Shown here in pieces: positions 16,575 through 23,883 of a stretch of DNA of 48,520 nt. The stretch spans positions 1-48,520 of the forward strand of contig CACDPV010000009.1 in assembly GCA_902554885.1 (NCBI GenBank), given 5' to 3'. This DNA is from Paracoccaceae bacterium. Its GTDB lineage: Bacteria > Pseudomonadota > Alphaproteobacteria > Rhodobacterales > Rhodobacteraceae. Position 1 is the stretch's first letter, and the number at the start of each line of letters is the position of its first letter. Both the position numbers and the translations under genes were made by a program. The notes under the pieces were generated by a model. That model saw nothing but the letters and a program-made list of their open reading frames with translations, ran no database searches and was not told where the DNA came from.

Positions 16575-17515
16575 TGTTGGGCAATACAGCTAATGGTCTT
16601 TTTTGGACCTATCGACTCTTGGAAAGAGCCGAAAATATGTCACGGTTGATAGAAACTGGACAGCGGATAGCATTAACAAGACTAAATAGCTCTGATAAAC
16701 AATGGTTGTACGTTATGCAAACCGCAGCAGTATCTTCAGAATATACAAAATATTATAATAAAGTCGAAAAAGAGGCTGCTTTAGATTGGATGTTGAAACA
16801 TCCTAAAAATAATTCATCCATTTTATCTAGTATTACTTCTGCCCGGCAAAACGCAAAAATGGTTCGACACGCTCTTACGACCGATGTTTGGGAAGCAATA
16901 AATGGATCTTTTCTTGATATTCAAAATCTTCTCAAAGGCAAGATAAGAGAAAGAGATCTCTCAATTATCCTTCGAACAATAAAACAAAGCGCGGCTCTTG
17001 TCCGTGGTGCAACATATGGAACAATGTTGAGGAATGAAGAGTATGATTTTTGTCGACTAGGTACTTTTATTGAGCGCGCAGATAATACAGCACGAATTTT
17101 GGATGTGAAATACTACGTATTATTACCGTCTGCAAAAGCTGTTGGCACTTCGATTGACAATGTTCAATGGGAAACAATTCTGAGATCAGTATCTGCTTAC
17201 GGCGGATTTAGATTAGAATATGGACATGAAGCTGGACCTAGTGACATTGCTAAGTTTCTTATTCTAGATAAACGCATGCCTAGAAGTTTGATTTATTGTT
17301 GTGAGATCCTCAAGCTTCATCTTTTAAGTTTATGTTCCACTTATAGCAATAAGCCGGCATCTTTTTCACAAATAATGCAGTTACAAAATAGGTTTTTAAC
17401 TCATGATATTGATGCAATTTTTGAATTTGGTTTGCATGACTTTCTACAAAAGATGATTTCTCTTTTTGCAGATTTGAGTGCGCAAATCGAAATTGATTAT
17501 AGATTTTACAAATGA
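16574..17515 (+). CDS. Alpha-E domain protein (DUF403)
   Basis: 313 residues, almost entirely helical, beginning MLGNTANGLFWTYRLLERAENMSRLIETG. This N-terminus, with the LFWxxRxxERAENxAR pattern, is the alpha-E signature. FCRLGTFIERADNTARILD in the second half is the internal partner of the same motif. I start it at 16574 because the ATG overlaps the preceding TGA (TGATG); the upstream TTG at 16556 would add six residues that do not fit the family. Biochemical role unknown; it always accompanies the ATP-grasp partner. It overlaps the next gene by ATGA. Confidence 0.9.
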   Translation: MLGNTANGLFWTYRLLERAENMSRLIETGQRIALTRLNSSDKQWLYVMQTAAVSSEYTKYYNKVEKEAALDWMLKHPKNNSSILSSITSARQNAKMVRHALTTDVWEAINGSFLDIQNLLKGKIRERDLSIILRTIKQSAALVRGATYGTMLRNEEYDFCRLGTFIERADNTARILDVKYYVLLPSAKAVGTSIDNVQWETILRSVSAYGGFRLEYGHEAGPSDIAKFLILDKRMPRSLIYCCEILKLHLLSLCSTYSNKPASFSQIMQLQNRFLTHDIDAIFEFGLHDFLQKMISLFADLSAQIEIDYRFYK

Positions 17516-18312
17516 AGAAGTTGAACGTTACTCATAAAACAAAATACTCATTTGAGGCAGGACCATTAAGCGGTCTGCAACAAATAAAAAAGACCCCCTA
17601 CTCAGATGCTTGCCAAACTGTTTTAAATTGGTCTCTTTTACTTACAGGGGCAAAAGAAGAACTTACATTTACAGATTCTTTTAACAATAATGTTAATTTG
17701 ATACGAGTTGAACCAGGAACAAAGGACCTTGTAATAGAATGTGAAGGACATGTGGAAGTAATGGATAAGTCTGGAGTACTTGGTTATGAAGCAAGCAAGA
17801 TACCTTTATGGCTTTGGACTGACTACACCAATTTGACCAAGCCTGGATCAGGGATTAGAAAATTTGCAAAGGGCTTGCCATTAAAAGATGATATAGGTGG
17901 TTTTCATAAACTTATGGAACTCATAAGCGGTTCACTAGACTTTCAGAAGAACATTACGAACGTAAAAACTACTGCTGAGGAAGCCTTTAAAAAAGGCTCT
18001 GGTGTTTGCCAAGATTTTACAAACATATTCATAGCTTGTTGCAGGCTACATGGGCTACCAGCGCGTTATGTATCTGGTTTTCTACTTTTAGAGAACAAGC
18101 AAATTCAAGAAGCAATGCATGCTTGGGCTGAGGTTTTTGTAGAAGGTTTAGGTTGGGTAGGTTTTGACACAGCAAATAAAATTTCCCCAGATGACAGATA
18201 TATCCGAGTGGCAATTGGTCGAGACTACTCGGATGCAGCTCCGATTAAAGGTGTCACACTTGGCGTTCAACATGAGTGCTTATCTGTATCCATTATGATA
18301 TCGGAGCAATAA
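17512..18312 (+). CDS. Transglutaminase-like cysteine peptidase
   Basis: 266 residues. An N-terminal beta-sandwich region (transglutaminase N) opens with KLNVTHKTKYSF, followed by a transglutaminase-like core. The catalytic triad is readable: Cys166 in GSGVCQDFTN, His203 in AMHAWAEVFV, and Asp219 in GWVGFDTAN. Such proteins in this context are thought to cleave or reverse peptide modifications made by the ATP-grasp partner. ATGA overlap upstream; four bases separate it from the protease gene. Cytoplasmic, as no signal peptide is present. Confidence 0.92.
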   Translation: MKKLNVTHKTKYSFEAGPLSGLQQIKKTPYSDACQTVLNWSLLLTGAKEELTFTDSFNNNVNLIRVEPGTKDLVIECEGHVEVMDKSGVLGYEASKIPLWLWTDYTNLTKPGSGIRKFAKGLPLKDDIGGFHKLMELISGSLDFQKNITNVKTTAEEAFKKGSGVCQDFTNIFIACCRLHGLPARYVSGFLLLENKQIQEAMHAWAEVFVEGLGWVGFDTANKISPDDRYIRVAIGRDYSDAAPIKGVTLGVQHECLSVSIMISEQ

Positions 18313-18316
18313 AGGT

Positions 18317-19066
18317 ATGAGCTACTGCGTTGGAATATCGACAAAATATGGTTTAGCTTTTATGTCCGATACACGAACAAATGCCGGTTTAGACGATCTC
18401 TCACAATTCAAAAAACTCTTTACTTGGGGCCGCTCAGATGACCGACTATTCACACTCCTAAGCGCGGGCAATCTTGCGACAACGCAGGCAGTTGTTTCGG
18501 AAATAGATCAAGATTTTAAAAGCAAAAAAAGCCAGCTACATAGGTGCAAATCGATGTTTGAAGTGGCAGAATTTGTAGGTCAGAAATTGAGTCAAAAAGT
18601 GAAACAACACTCAGAGAACGGGATAAATGGCGAAAGTACGTTTCAGGCTAATTTAATATTAGGTGGTCAAATTAAAGGATCAAAACCTTCTCTTTTTCTT
18701 ATATACCCGGAGGGAAATTTTATAGAAGCGACTGAAGATACGCCTTTTTTTCAAATTGGAGAAATAAAATATGGTCGCCCAATCCTCGTAAGAGCCTATC
18801 GGCGAGACCTGAGTATGAAGGATATTTTCAAACTTTTAATAGTTAGCTTCGACTCCACCTTGAAAGCCAATTTAACAGTTGGTTTTCCACTAGATTTTCA
18901 GATTTACTTTACCGATACTATAAAATCTGGCGTCGAGGGCCGTTTGAATGCAAATGATCCATACTTTGTTGATGTAAGTAATGCATGGAGCAGAGGGCTG
19001 GAAGATTTATTGTTAAGACTACCCGGCTTAACTCTGAGTGAAGAAGTAAATAAACAAAAAGAATAG
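18317..19066 (+). CDS. Anbu proteasome-like peptidase (proteasome-type N-terminal nucleophile hydrolase)
   Basis: 249 residues beginning MSYCVGISTKYGLAFMSDTRTNAG. Removal of Met exposes Ser as the likely N-terminal nucleophile; Asp17 (after Met removal) lies in SDTR and a Lys pair lies near 31-32 in FKKLF, matching the proteasome beta-subunit layout. Anbu proteins form open helical or ring assemblies and co-occur with the three preceding families. Fourth and last gene of the operon, ending 85 bases before an att copy, so the whole system sits inside one island block. Confidence 0.9.
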   Translation: MSYCVGISTKYGLAFMSDTRTNAGLDDLSQFKKLFTWGRSDDRLFTLLSAGNLATTQAVVSEIDQDFKSKKSQLHRCKSMFEVAEFVGQKLSQKVKQHSENGINGESTFQANLILGGQIKGSKPSLFLIYPEGNFIEATEDTPFFQIGEIKYGRPILVRAYRRDLSMKDIFKLLIVSFDSTLKANLTVGFPLDFQIYFTDTIKSGVEGRLNANDPYFVDVSNAWSRGLEDLLLRLPGLTLSEEVNKQKE

Positions 19067-19150
19067 TTCTTTTTCAAAGCGAATGTTTCCCCTGTGTTTC
19101 CCCACAGAAGTTTTCATCATACCCTCGTATACCTAAGTCATTGATAACAA

Positions 19151-19170
19151 TGGTGCCCCCACACGCACTC
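19151..19170. repeat. Internal att-like copy of tRNA-Thr 3' end (19/20)
   Basis: TGGTGCCCCCACACGCACTC differs at one base from the tRNA-Thr end at 25023-25042. It separates the Anbu-containing block from the block with GST and cyclase genes. Confidence 0.8.
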
Positions 19171-19245
19171 TTACCACAATAGGAAACGTGTATTTTATTA
19201 TTATAATCAGTAGTTTATAGACTACCAGAACATCTCACTATAATT

Positions 19246-19279
19246 TTTTGTGTACCATTTTTATTTGTTTTGTGTACCA
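19246..19279. repeat. Perfect TTTTGTGTACCA direct repeat, 22-bp offset
   Basis: TTTTGTGTACCA occurs at 19246-19257 and 19268-19279, two helical turns apart. It lies on the right side of the att copy at 19151 and upstream of the conserved mini-ORF. It closely resembles the pair at 12929-12958. Confidence 0.6.
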
Positions 19280-19333
19280 AAAATACTGCGCAGAGCCAGC
19301 TGTACTAAGTGTGGCTAGCAAGGGAATAACCAG

Positions 19334-19426
19334 ATGCGTCCAGTCAATGTTGGAAGGTCTGCTTTAGCTCAAACAGGATCAGCCGTTAATAAGTACAGCC
19401 ATAAAGATGTAGAGGTTTATTGGTAA
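19334..19426 (+). CDS. Conserved KDVEVYW-type mini-ORF, copy 2
   Basis: A 30-codon frame from an ATG: it starts MRPVNVGRSALAQTGSAVNK and ends YSHKDVEVYW, then TAA. Of the four copies this is the only one with an ATG. The DNA after the stop (GGTAAAGAAACTATTAGCAATA) resembles the start of the signal-peptide repeat, as if the two elements once stood in tandem. See the findings for the alignment. Confidence 0.5.
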   Translation: MRPVNVGRSALAQTGSAVNKYSHKDVEVYW

Positions 19427-19451
19427 AGAAACTATTAGCAATAATATACTG

Positions 19452-19652
19452 CTATTCTACTCTTTGCCCATTCTCTATTTTTGGCAAAGGCTTAAAAATT
19501 ACCCAGTTGAGGAAGGCAGCCAGTAATAAAAATGCTATAATTCCAAGAAAGATAGAGCCATGCCAACCCATAGAACCAAGTACTAAAAGTCCTATTGTTG
19601 TGGCGACTCCCATTGCTAAGGCCAATGCAAGAACCCCTATTGTACCACTCAT
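19452..19652 (-). CDS. Small two-helix membrane protein (66 aa)
   Basis: MSGTIGVLALALAMGVATTI and a second segment (GSIFLGIIAFLLLAAFLNWVIF) are hydrophobic, followed by a short polar tail KPLPKIENGQRVE. GGGGAG before the ATG is a plausible binding site. The family is not recognised. Confidence 0.55.
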   Translation of the reverse strand: MSGTIGVLALALAMGVATTIGLLVLGSMGWHGSIFLGIIAFLLLAAFLNWVIFKPLPKIENGQRVE

Positions 19653-19835
19653 AATTTTAACTCCCCATTAAGTGTCAATGAAAGTTTATACCATTTGGTT
19701 TGTTCTGCAAAGGATTATGCAAGGATTGATAAGGGTTCCTCTATTTGATTGAATAAGATTTTTGCAGTAAACAATCGCTTTTACATTAGTTTCTATTCTT
19801 GTTGCTTTGTTCGGCACGTAATATAAGCTACTATT

Positions 19836-20453
19836 ATGGTAAATGGTACAACTTCTTACAAACTTTATGGCATACCTTATTTAGGTTCTATGGCTATTGA
19901 ATTATTAATGGAAGAGGCTGGTATAAAATATGACATTATTTTTGCAACTCCAGAGGAAAGAAGCTCCGTAGAGTTTAAAATGATTTCGCCTAGAGGATTA
20001 GTGCCTGTTCTGATTACTCCAAGTGGGCAATCTATTTTTGAAGGACCTGCAATTATTAATTTTCTGTTAGAAACACATCATACCGATTTAATCGCCCCTA
20101 TTGGCAACCCAGATAGAGCCATATGTTTTCAATGGCTTTCTTTCCTTTCTACAGCACTAGGAAATGCCAACAACCGTTTTTTCTTTCCTGATCGATATGG
20201 CTCTTCAGAAATTGATATCAAAGAAAAAGCTGAATTAGATAGGAAGGCTTGTTACGATATCTTGGAGAAACACGTTGACGGTTTTTTATCAGGAAAAACT
20301 TGTGGAATTGCAGACTTCTACTTTTATGTTTTAATGAACTGGGATGATAATAAAACTGATGAACTAGCCAAAAGACCAAATCTTGAGAAAATATTTAATC
20401 AGGTTAACGAAACCCCATCAGTTCAAAAAGTGCTAAAAAATCAAACTTCTTAG
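19836..20453 (+). CDS. Glutathione S-transferase-like protein
   Basis: 205 residues. The thioredoxin-like N-domain runs KLYGIPYLGSMAIELLMEEAGIKYDIIF and contains the cis-Pro and Ser region GLVPVLITPSGQSIFEGPAIINFL. An all-helical C-domain follows, with GIADFYFYVLMNWD matching the N-capping motif of GST helix 6. No Cys or Tyr catalytic residue is certain at the N-terminal active site (a Ser in LGSMA is the candidate). Cargo of island block C. Confidence 0.85.
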   Translation: MVNGTTSYKLYGIPYLGSMAIELLMEEAGIKYDIIFATPEERSSVEFKMISPRGLVPVLITPSGQSIFEGPAIINFLLETHHTDLIAPIGNPDRAICFQWLSFLSTALGNANNRFFFPDRYGSSEIDIKEKAELDRKACYDILEKHVDGFLSGKTCGIADFYFYVLMNWDDNKTDELAKRPNLEKIFNQVNETPSVQKVLKNQTS

Positions 20454-20568
20454 CATTAGGTCTAATTATATATCCTTTAGAACCAGCTTGTTTGAGTTTA
20501 GTTTTTAGATAGGCCATGTGCTGTATATTTGCATGGTCTATTCGCTTGTATTCTGGAGATACTTCCAT
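20404..20568 (-). CDS. Possible 54-residue small protein, antisense to GST 3' end
   Basis: The minus-strand frame from the ATG at 20568 reads MEVSPEYKRIDHANIQHMAY and continues KTKLKQAGSKGYIIRP. It is basic with a protein-like composition and fills a gap between genes. It overlaps the last 50 bases of the GST gene. No clear binding site or family; weakly supported. Confidence 0.25.
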   Translation of the reverse strand: MEVSPEYKRIDHANIQHMAYLKTKLKQAGSKGYIIRPNAKKFDFLALFELMGFR

Positions 20569-20641
20569 GCTATATACTTTTTGCCTTTTCAGAGTTTAAA
20601 TACCTTTGTCCAAGTATTAATTGAATCTAAGGAGAGCTTAG

Positions 20642-22411
20642 ATGACTGAAGATCGGATTATTCGTAAAATCGCAGTGATATTTGTGACAGACGTTGTCAG
20701 TTTTAGCACGCTCATGGAAAGAAATGAGAATTCTACACTTAGAAGTCTTCGGGCCTGTCGTGATATCATAGACCAACTTTTCAAGAAATATGATGCTCGT
20801 ATTTTTAATACAGCAGGAGATTCAGTTCTTGCCGAATTTCCGAGTGCAGTAACTGCATTAGTTTGTGCTACTGAATTTCAGAAAATGATTAATAAACGCA
20901 ATCTTTCCGTATCAGAAGATTTACAGATGCAGTTTCGTATTGGTCTTAATATAGGTGATGTTATTGTAGAGGGGACAAACCTTTATGGTGAGGGGGTAAA
21001 TAATGCCGCACGGCTAGAAGTATTAAGCCAACCAGGGGGTGTGTCGTTATCAAAAGCAATATATGATTTTGTAAATAAAAAAGTAGAATTTAAATTTAAT
21101 GACCTCGGTACTCAGAAAATAAAAAATACTGAATTACACGCTTATGACGTGATCATAGAAGGTTTAGAACATCGGGCATTAGGTTCTTCAATTGGATCAA
21201 GCGAAATAACTGAAAGCAAGCCACCAACAATTGCTGTAATGCCGTTCAAAAATATGACTAATGATGAAGAACAAGAATACTTTGTTGATGGGGTTACAGA
21301 AGATATCATTGCTAATCTCTCTTCTTGGAAATCTTTTCCAGTTATCGCTAGAAACTCTACCTTTAGCTTCAAAGGACAAGAAATAAAATCCTCAGAATTG
21401 GGTCAGCGATTGGGGGCAGATTATATCGTTGAGGGCAGCATACGGAAAGGTGGCAATAAGATACGAATTTCAGCAAGCTTAGTAGATTCAAAAGATGATC
21501 AACAAGTTTGGTCTAAACGCTGGGATCGCTCGTTGGATGATATTTTTGAGGTCCAAGACGAGGTATCACAGGAGGTTGCAACATTGATTTTTCCAGCTCT
21601 TAAAGGAAAAGAGCACGAACGCATACGAACCAAGTCGCCTTCATCTTTGTCTGCCTGGGACAACTATTTGAAAGCGCTTGCTATATATAACCAGACATGG
21701 GCTGGGGACGATCCAGATGAAGTTGCGAACAAGGCATTTTTCGAACTTTGCGATAATGCAATAGCTATGGATCCAGATTTGTGTGACGCTTACGTACTTA
21801 AAGCCAGACGCATTTATGGCAACTTATTTATATCTATACATCAACATAAGCGCAAAGAAAACGAGTTATTATTTCATGATCTGTCTTTCAAAGCTTATTC
21901 TATCGACCCTAATAATCCTGAAGCGGTCGCTATGTATAGTAGATCTTTTAATCTTAAAAAAGATTACCCACAGCGATTGAAATATGCCAGACAGGCATTG
22001 GACCTGAACCCAAGCCACGATGGATCAAATAATGACTATGGCTGGGCTTTATGTAACGAAAAGCGTTTTGAAGAAGCAGAATATTATCTATTAAAAGCAA
22101 TGGACATGAACCCAATTGGCAGGAGAAGCTATGAGGGATTAATGCCTTTTCTTTACATGGCAATGGCTGATTCTAATAAGAGCTTAGAGTGGTGCAATAC
22201 TCTTTATGATAGGGGTTCGCACAGTCGTTATGATGGTTGGAGGGCAGCAATCTATGTTCATCTGGGAGATTTTGAGCGTGCTAGAATATTTTTGACAAAA
22301 TTTCGTGAAGAGCGTCCAGAAGTTAAGACAATAGAAGATTATAAAAAGGTTGCCCCGTCTATTTGTAAGGACTACCTAATTGACGGACTTAGTCAAATTT
22401 GGAACAATTAA
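20642..22411 (+). CDS. Class III adenylate/guanylate cyclase with TolB-like and TPR regions
   Basis: 589 residues. An N-terminal class III cyclase catalytic domain occupies about 1-175: the metal Asp are in IFVTDVVSFS (D17) and TAGDSVLAEF, and VNNAARLE carries the transition-state Asn and Arg. A TolB/FlgO-like region (IAVMPFKNMTNDEEQEYFVDG to WSKRWDRSL) covers about 195-300. Tetratricopeptide-like repeats (DPNNPEAVAMYSRSF, LNPSHDGSNNDYGWAL) fill the C-terminus. This architecture is widespread in alphaproteobacteria. AAGGAGAG precedes ATG. It produces a cyclic nucleotide in response to an unknown signal; all catalytic residues seem present. Confidence 0.9.
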   Translation: MTEDRIIRKIAVIFVTDVVSFSTLMERNENSTLRSLRACRDIIDQLFKKYDARIFNTAGDSVLAEFPSAVTALVCATEFQKMINKRNLSVSEDLQMQFRIGLNIGDVIVEGTNLYGEGVNNAARLEVLSQPGGVSLSKAIYDFVNKKVEFKFNDLGTQKIKNTELHAYDVIIEGLEHRALGSSIGSSEITESKPPTIAVMPFKNMTNDEEQEYFVDGVTEDIIANLSSWKSFPVIARNSTFSFKGQEIKSSELGQRLGADYIVEGSIRKGGNKIRISASLVDSKDDQQVWSKRWDRSLDDIFEVQDEVSQEVATLIFPALKGKEHERIRTKSPSSLSAWDNYLKALAIYNQTWAGDDPDEVANKAFFELCDNAIAMDPDLCDAYVLKARRIYGNLFISIHQHKRKENELLFHDLSFKAYSIDPNNPEAVAMYSRSFNLKKDYPQRLKYARQALDLNPSHDGSNNDYGWALCNEKRFEEAEYYLLKAMDMNPIGRRSYEGLMPFLYMAMADSNKSLEWCNTLYDRGSHSRYDGWRAAIYVHLGDFERARIFLTKFREERPEVKTIEDYKKVAPSICKDYLIDGLSQIWNN

Positions 22412-22427
22412 GAACCTTAGACTTTCT

Positions 22428-22465
22428 CGTAGATCATGAATTAAATGGTGCCCCCATACTGGGTT
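22428..22465. repeat. Internal att-like copy (partial) with adjoining gene scar
   Basis: TGGTGCCCCCA at 22446-22456 is identical to the tRNA 3' end, after which the sequence diverges (TACTGGGTT). TAGATCATGAATTA at 22428-22441, just before it, is identical to the last codons of the gene at 13111-13416. This junction therefore joins two sequences found elsewhere in the island. Confidence 0.6.
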
Positions 22466-22553
22466 CTGCTCCTTACCTCTGCACTGCATCTGAGCTAACA
22501 CCCTGTTTTTATTACATACAGCATACACTAGTTCATCTCAATACTGCGTATCT

Positions 22554-22576
22554 TGGTCAGTAATATGGTCAGTAAT
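22554..22576. repeat. Perfect TGGTCAGTAAT direct repeat, 12-bp offset
   Basis: TGGTCAGTAAT at 22554-22564 and 22566-22576. On the minus strand this reads ACTGACCA twice, like the pair just upstream of the integrase remnant at 24909-24928. It lies about 100 bases from the att copy at 22446. Confidence 0.55.
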
Positions 22577-22734
22577 TCCTTATCGTTACTAGTATAGGGA
22601 TGACACTGGGGTGTGGCTTCCTTAATGTAACAATGACCTACCGCTTAACCGTGTGTAAGACATACCCATGCCGGACCCTTCGCAAGTGACGGATATACGT
22701 AGTTGTACTCTTACACAGATAGGGTTTAACCAAA

Positions 22735-22797
22735 GCAGTAATCGCCAAGTAGTTTAACATTAGCAGGATGAGTGTGTATTGCAATTCCCAGGGTTAG
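22735..22797 (+). pseudogene. Serine-recombinase C-terminal tail remnant, copy 3
   Basis: The plus strand reads AVIAK-stop-FNISRMSVYCNSQG-stop, the same helix-turn-helix tail as at 12839-12898, with a stop in place of Gln and two changed residues. It lies in the opposite orientation to the other two copies. Confidence 0.6.
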
Positions 22798-22882
22798 TTA
22801 TGGCAGTGACTAAGAGCCTTTTATATAGCAGTAGGTTTTACAGCACTTCCAAATGGTGCAAAACCAGAGTGGGTGCGACATT

Positions 22883-22956
22883 CTGTCCACATTTTCTGTG
22901 GATGATATGGTGGATTGTGGATAAGATTGTGGATAAAGGCAAAAAGTTGTTGATAA
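22883..22956. promoter_or_regulatory. Cluster of DnaA boxes (possible replication origin remnant)
   Basis: Two perfect TGTGGATAA boxes (22916-22924, 22928-22936), TGTGGATGA (22897-22905), TGTTGATAA (22948-22956) and an inverted CTGTCCACA (22883-22891) occur within 75 bases. AT-rich DNA with A-runs follows to about 23000. TCCACA-TTTTC-TGTGGA forms an inverted repeat. This density is far above chance and is like phage, plasmid or satellite origins. Frame 22779-23021 crossing it shows no protein character. Confidence 0.6.
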
Positions 22957-23021
22957 CTTCACTTTCAAAAAATTTTAGTGTTGATCAAAAAAAATCGTAT
23001 GCCATAGTATACTTAGTCTAG

Positions 23022-23520
23022 TCTGGGGGTAATAAGTTTTCAGGCTCAATTCTGGAAACAGGATTAAGTCTAAATCATGTTACAACTGTTGGAGAACAGA
23101 TACTGGAACGGTTAAGATCCTTGGATCGTAACCGGGAAAGTATCGGCAGAGGGGTGCGAGAAGAGTAACGGTTCAAGCCGACATCTGACGTAGCAAACAG
23201 GTCAAGCTGACACTGCAATGCGCTCATAGGCAGGATATGCGGCTCGTCCGCATTGAAGGTCTCTAGCGGGTTGGATTAGAGACATGGGCGTCTTTAGGAT
23301 TTTTCCTTGAGGCGCTCATGCTTTTTTAGGCTTCCATTTTCATTGCATCAGGCATACCATTTTATGGCGGTTCTTTGGTATCTTTCATCCACCTTGCTTT
23401 TGTCTATAACTTTGTTTTTTAACAAAGAGCATATCCTCATGCAAAAGACTTTTTAAAAGAGGCAAATCCTGGTTAGTTGTGTCTTCGATAAATTTCTCTA
23501 ATACCAACACCAATAAACCT
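23022..23520. other. Gene-free stretch with a fragment-like frame and a hairpin
   Basis: No complete gene. A frame ending at 23168 (VTTVGEQILERLRSLDRNRE) looks like a helical C-terminal fragment without a start. GGTTCAAGCCGACATCTG near 23171 is loosely repeated as GGTCAAGCTGACACTG near 23202. A strong hairpin closes the region at 23286-23316. Confidence 0.35.
23286..23327 (+). terminator. Long hairpin with T-run
   Basis: GGGCGTCTTTAGGA pairs with TCCTTGAGGCGCTC (one mismatch, some G-T pairs) over a short T-rich loop, followed by ATGCTTTTTT. It would end a plus-strand transcript from the DnaA-box region, possibly an untranslated RNA. Confidence 0.45.
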
Positions 23521-23757
23521 CTACTTACTAAGCCAATTATCTATGAGACCAAACTTGAAAAGAGCCCATCGAGTTCCGTAAAACGTTAGCAATAACATCA
23601 CTGCATCCACGGCTAGCCATAATAATAAATTCACATTACCGCTATCTGTGGCACTGAATACAGCAGGAAGTACATACCTGTCACCTAAGAAATAGAGAAT
23701 TATAAAAGCAACTAATGAAGGTACTCCATTTCTTATTAAATTCTCTTTAGTAAACAT
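23521..23757 (-). CDS. Small two-helix membrane protein (78 aa)
   Basis: MFTKENLIRNGVPSLVAFII begins the first hydrophobic helix (to about residue 34). A second helix, LLLWLAVDAVMLLLTFYG, is followed by a basic amphipathic end WALFKFGLIDNWLSK. It lies 12 bases downstream of the conserved mini-ORF ending at 23770. No family recognised. Confidence 0.55.
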   Translation of the reverse strand: MFTKENLIRNGVPSLVAFIILYFLGDRYVLPAVFSATDSGNVNLLLWLAVDAVMLLLTFYGTRWALFKFGLIDNWLSK

Positions 23758-23769
23758 GATAGGTAGATC

Positions 23770-23829
23770 TCACCAGTTAAACTCTACATCTTTATGGCAA
23801 TATTTATTTACCGCACTTGTTGTCTGCAC
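23770..23829 (-). CDS. Conserved KDVEVYW-type mini-ORF, copy 3
   Basis: From a GTG at 23829 the frame reads VQTTSAVNKYCHKDVEFNW, then TGA. An in-frame TAG directly precedes the GTG. It shares SAVNKY and HKDVE with the copy at 19334-19426. The ATG of the membrane-protein gene follows 12 bases after the stop. Confidence 0.5.
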   Translation of the reverse strand: MQTTSAVNKYCHKDVEFNW

Positions 23830-23883
23830 CTAAAAACTTTTAAAATAGGGAAATTAAAGAGCAGAATTATGACCCATTACAGA

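Noticed and set aside
19090-19112. CTGTG/CACAG small hairpin after the Anbu gene
   Set aside because: Only five base pairs and no T-run; not enough to call a terminator.
22455-22530. tRNA-like stretch (TTAGCTCAG...GGGGGCACCA on the minus strand) near the att copy
   Set aside because: The 5' acceptor half does not pair with the 3' end and the T-arm is wrong; probably only the att copy plus chance resemblance.
22883-22956. Chromosomal oriC
   Set aside because: No dnaA, hemE, parAB, gidA or other usual alphaproteobacterial origin neighbours; the setting is a mobile island. Kept only as a DnaA-box cluster.
22779-23021. 80-codon open frame across the DnaA-box region
   Set aside because: Composition is not protein-like, it covers the DnaA boxes and the resolvase remnant, and no binding site or family signal is seen.
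23054-23168. Coiled-coil frame resembling a SNARE-like helix
   Set aside because: No start codon, short, and such resemblance is expected by chance for an amphipathic helix.
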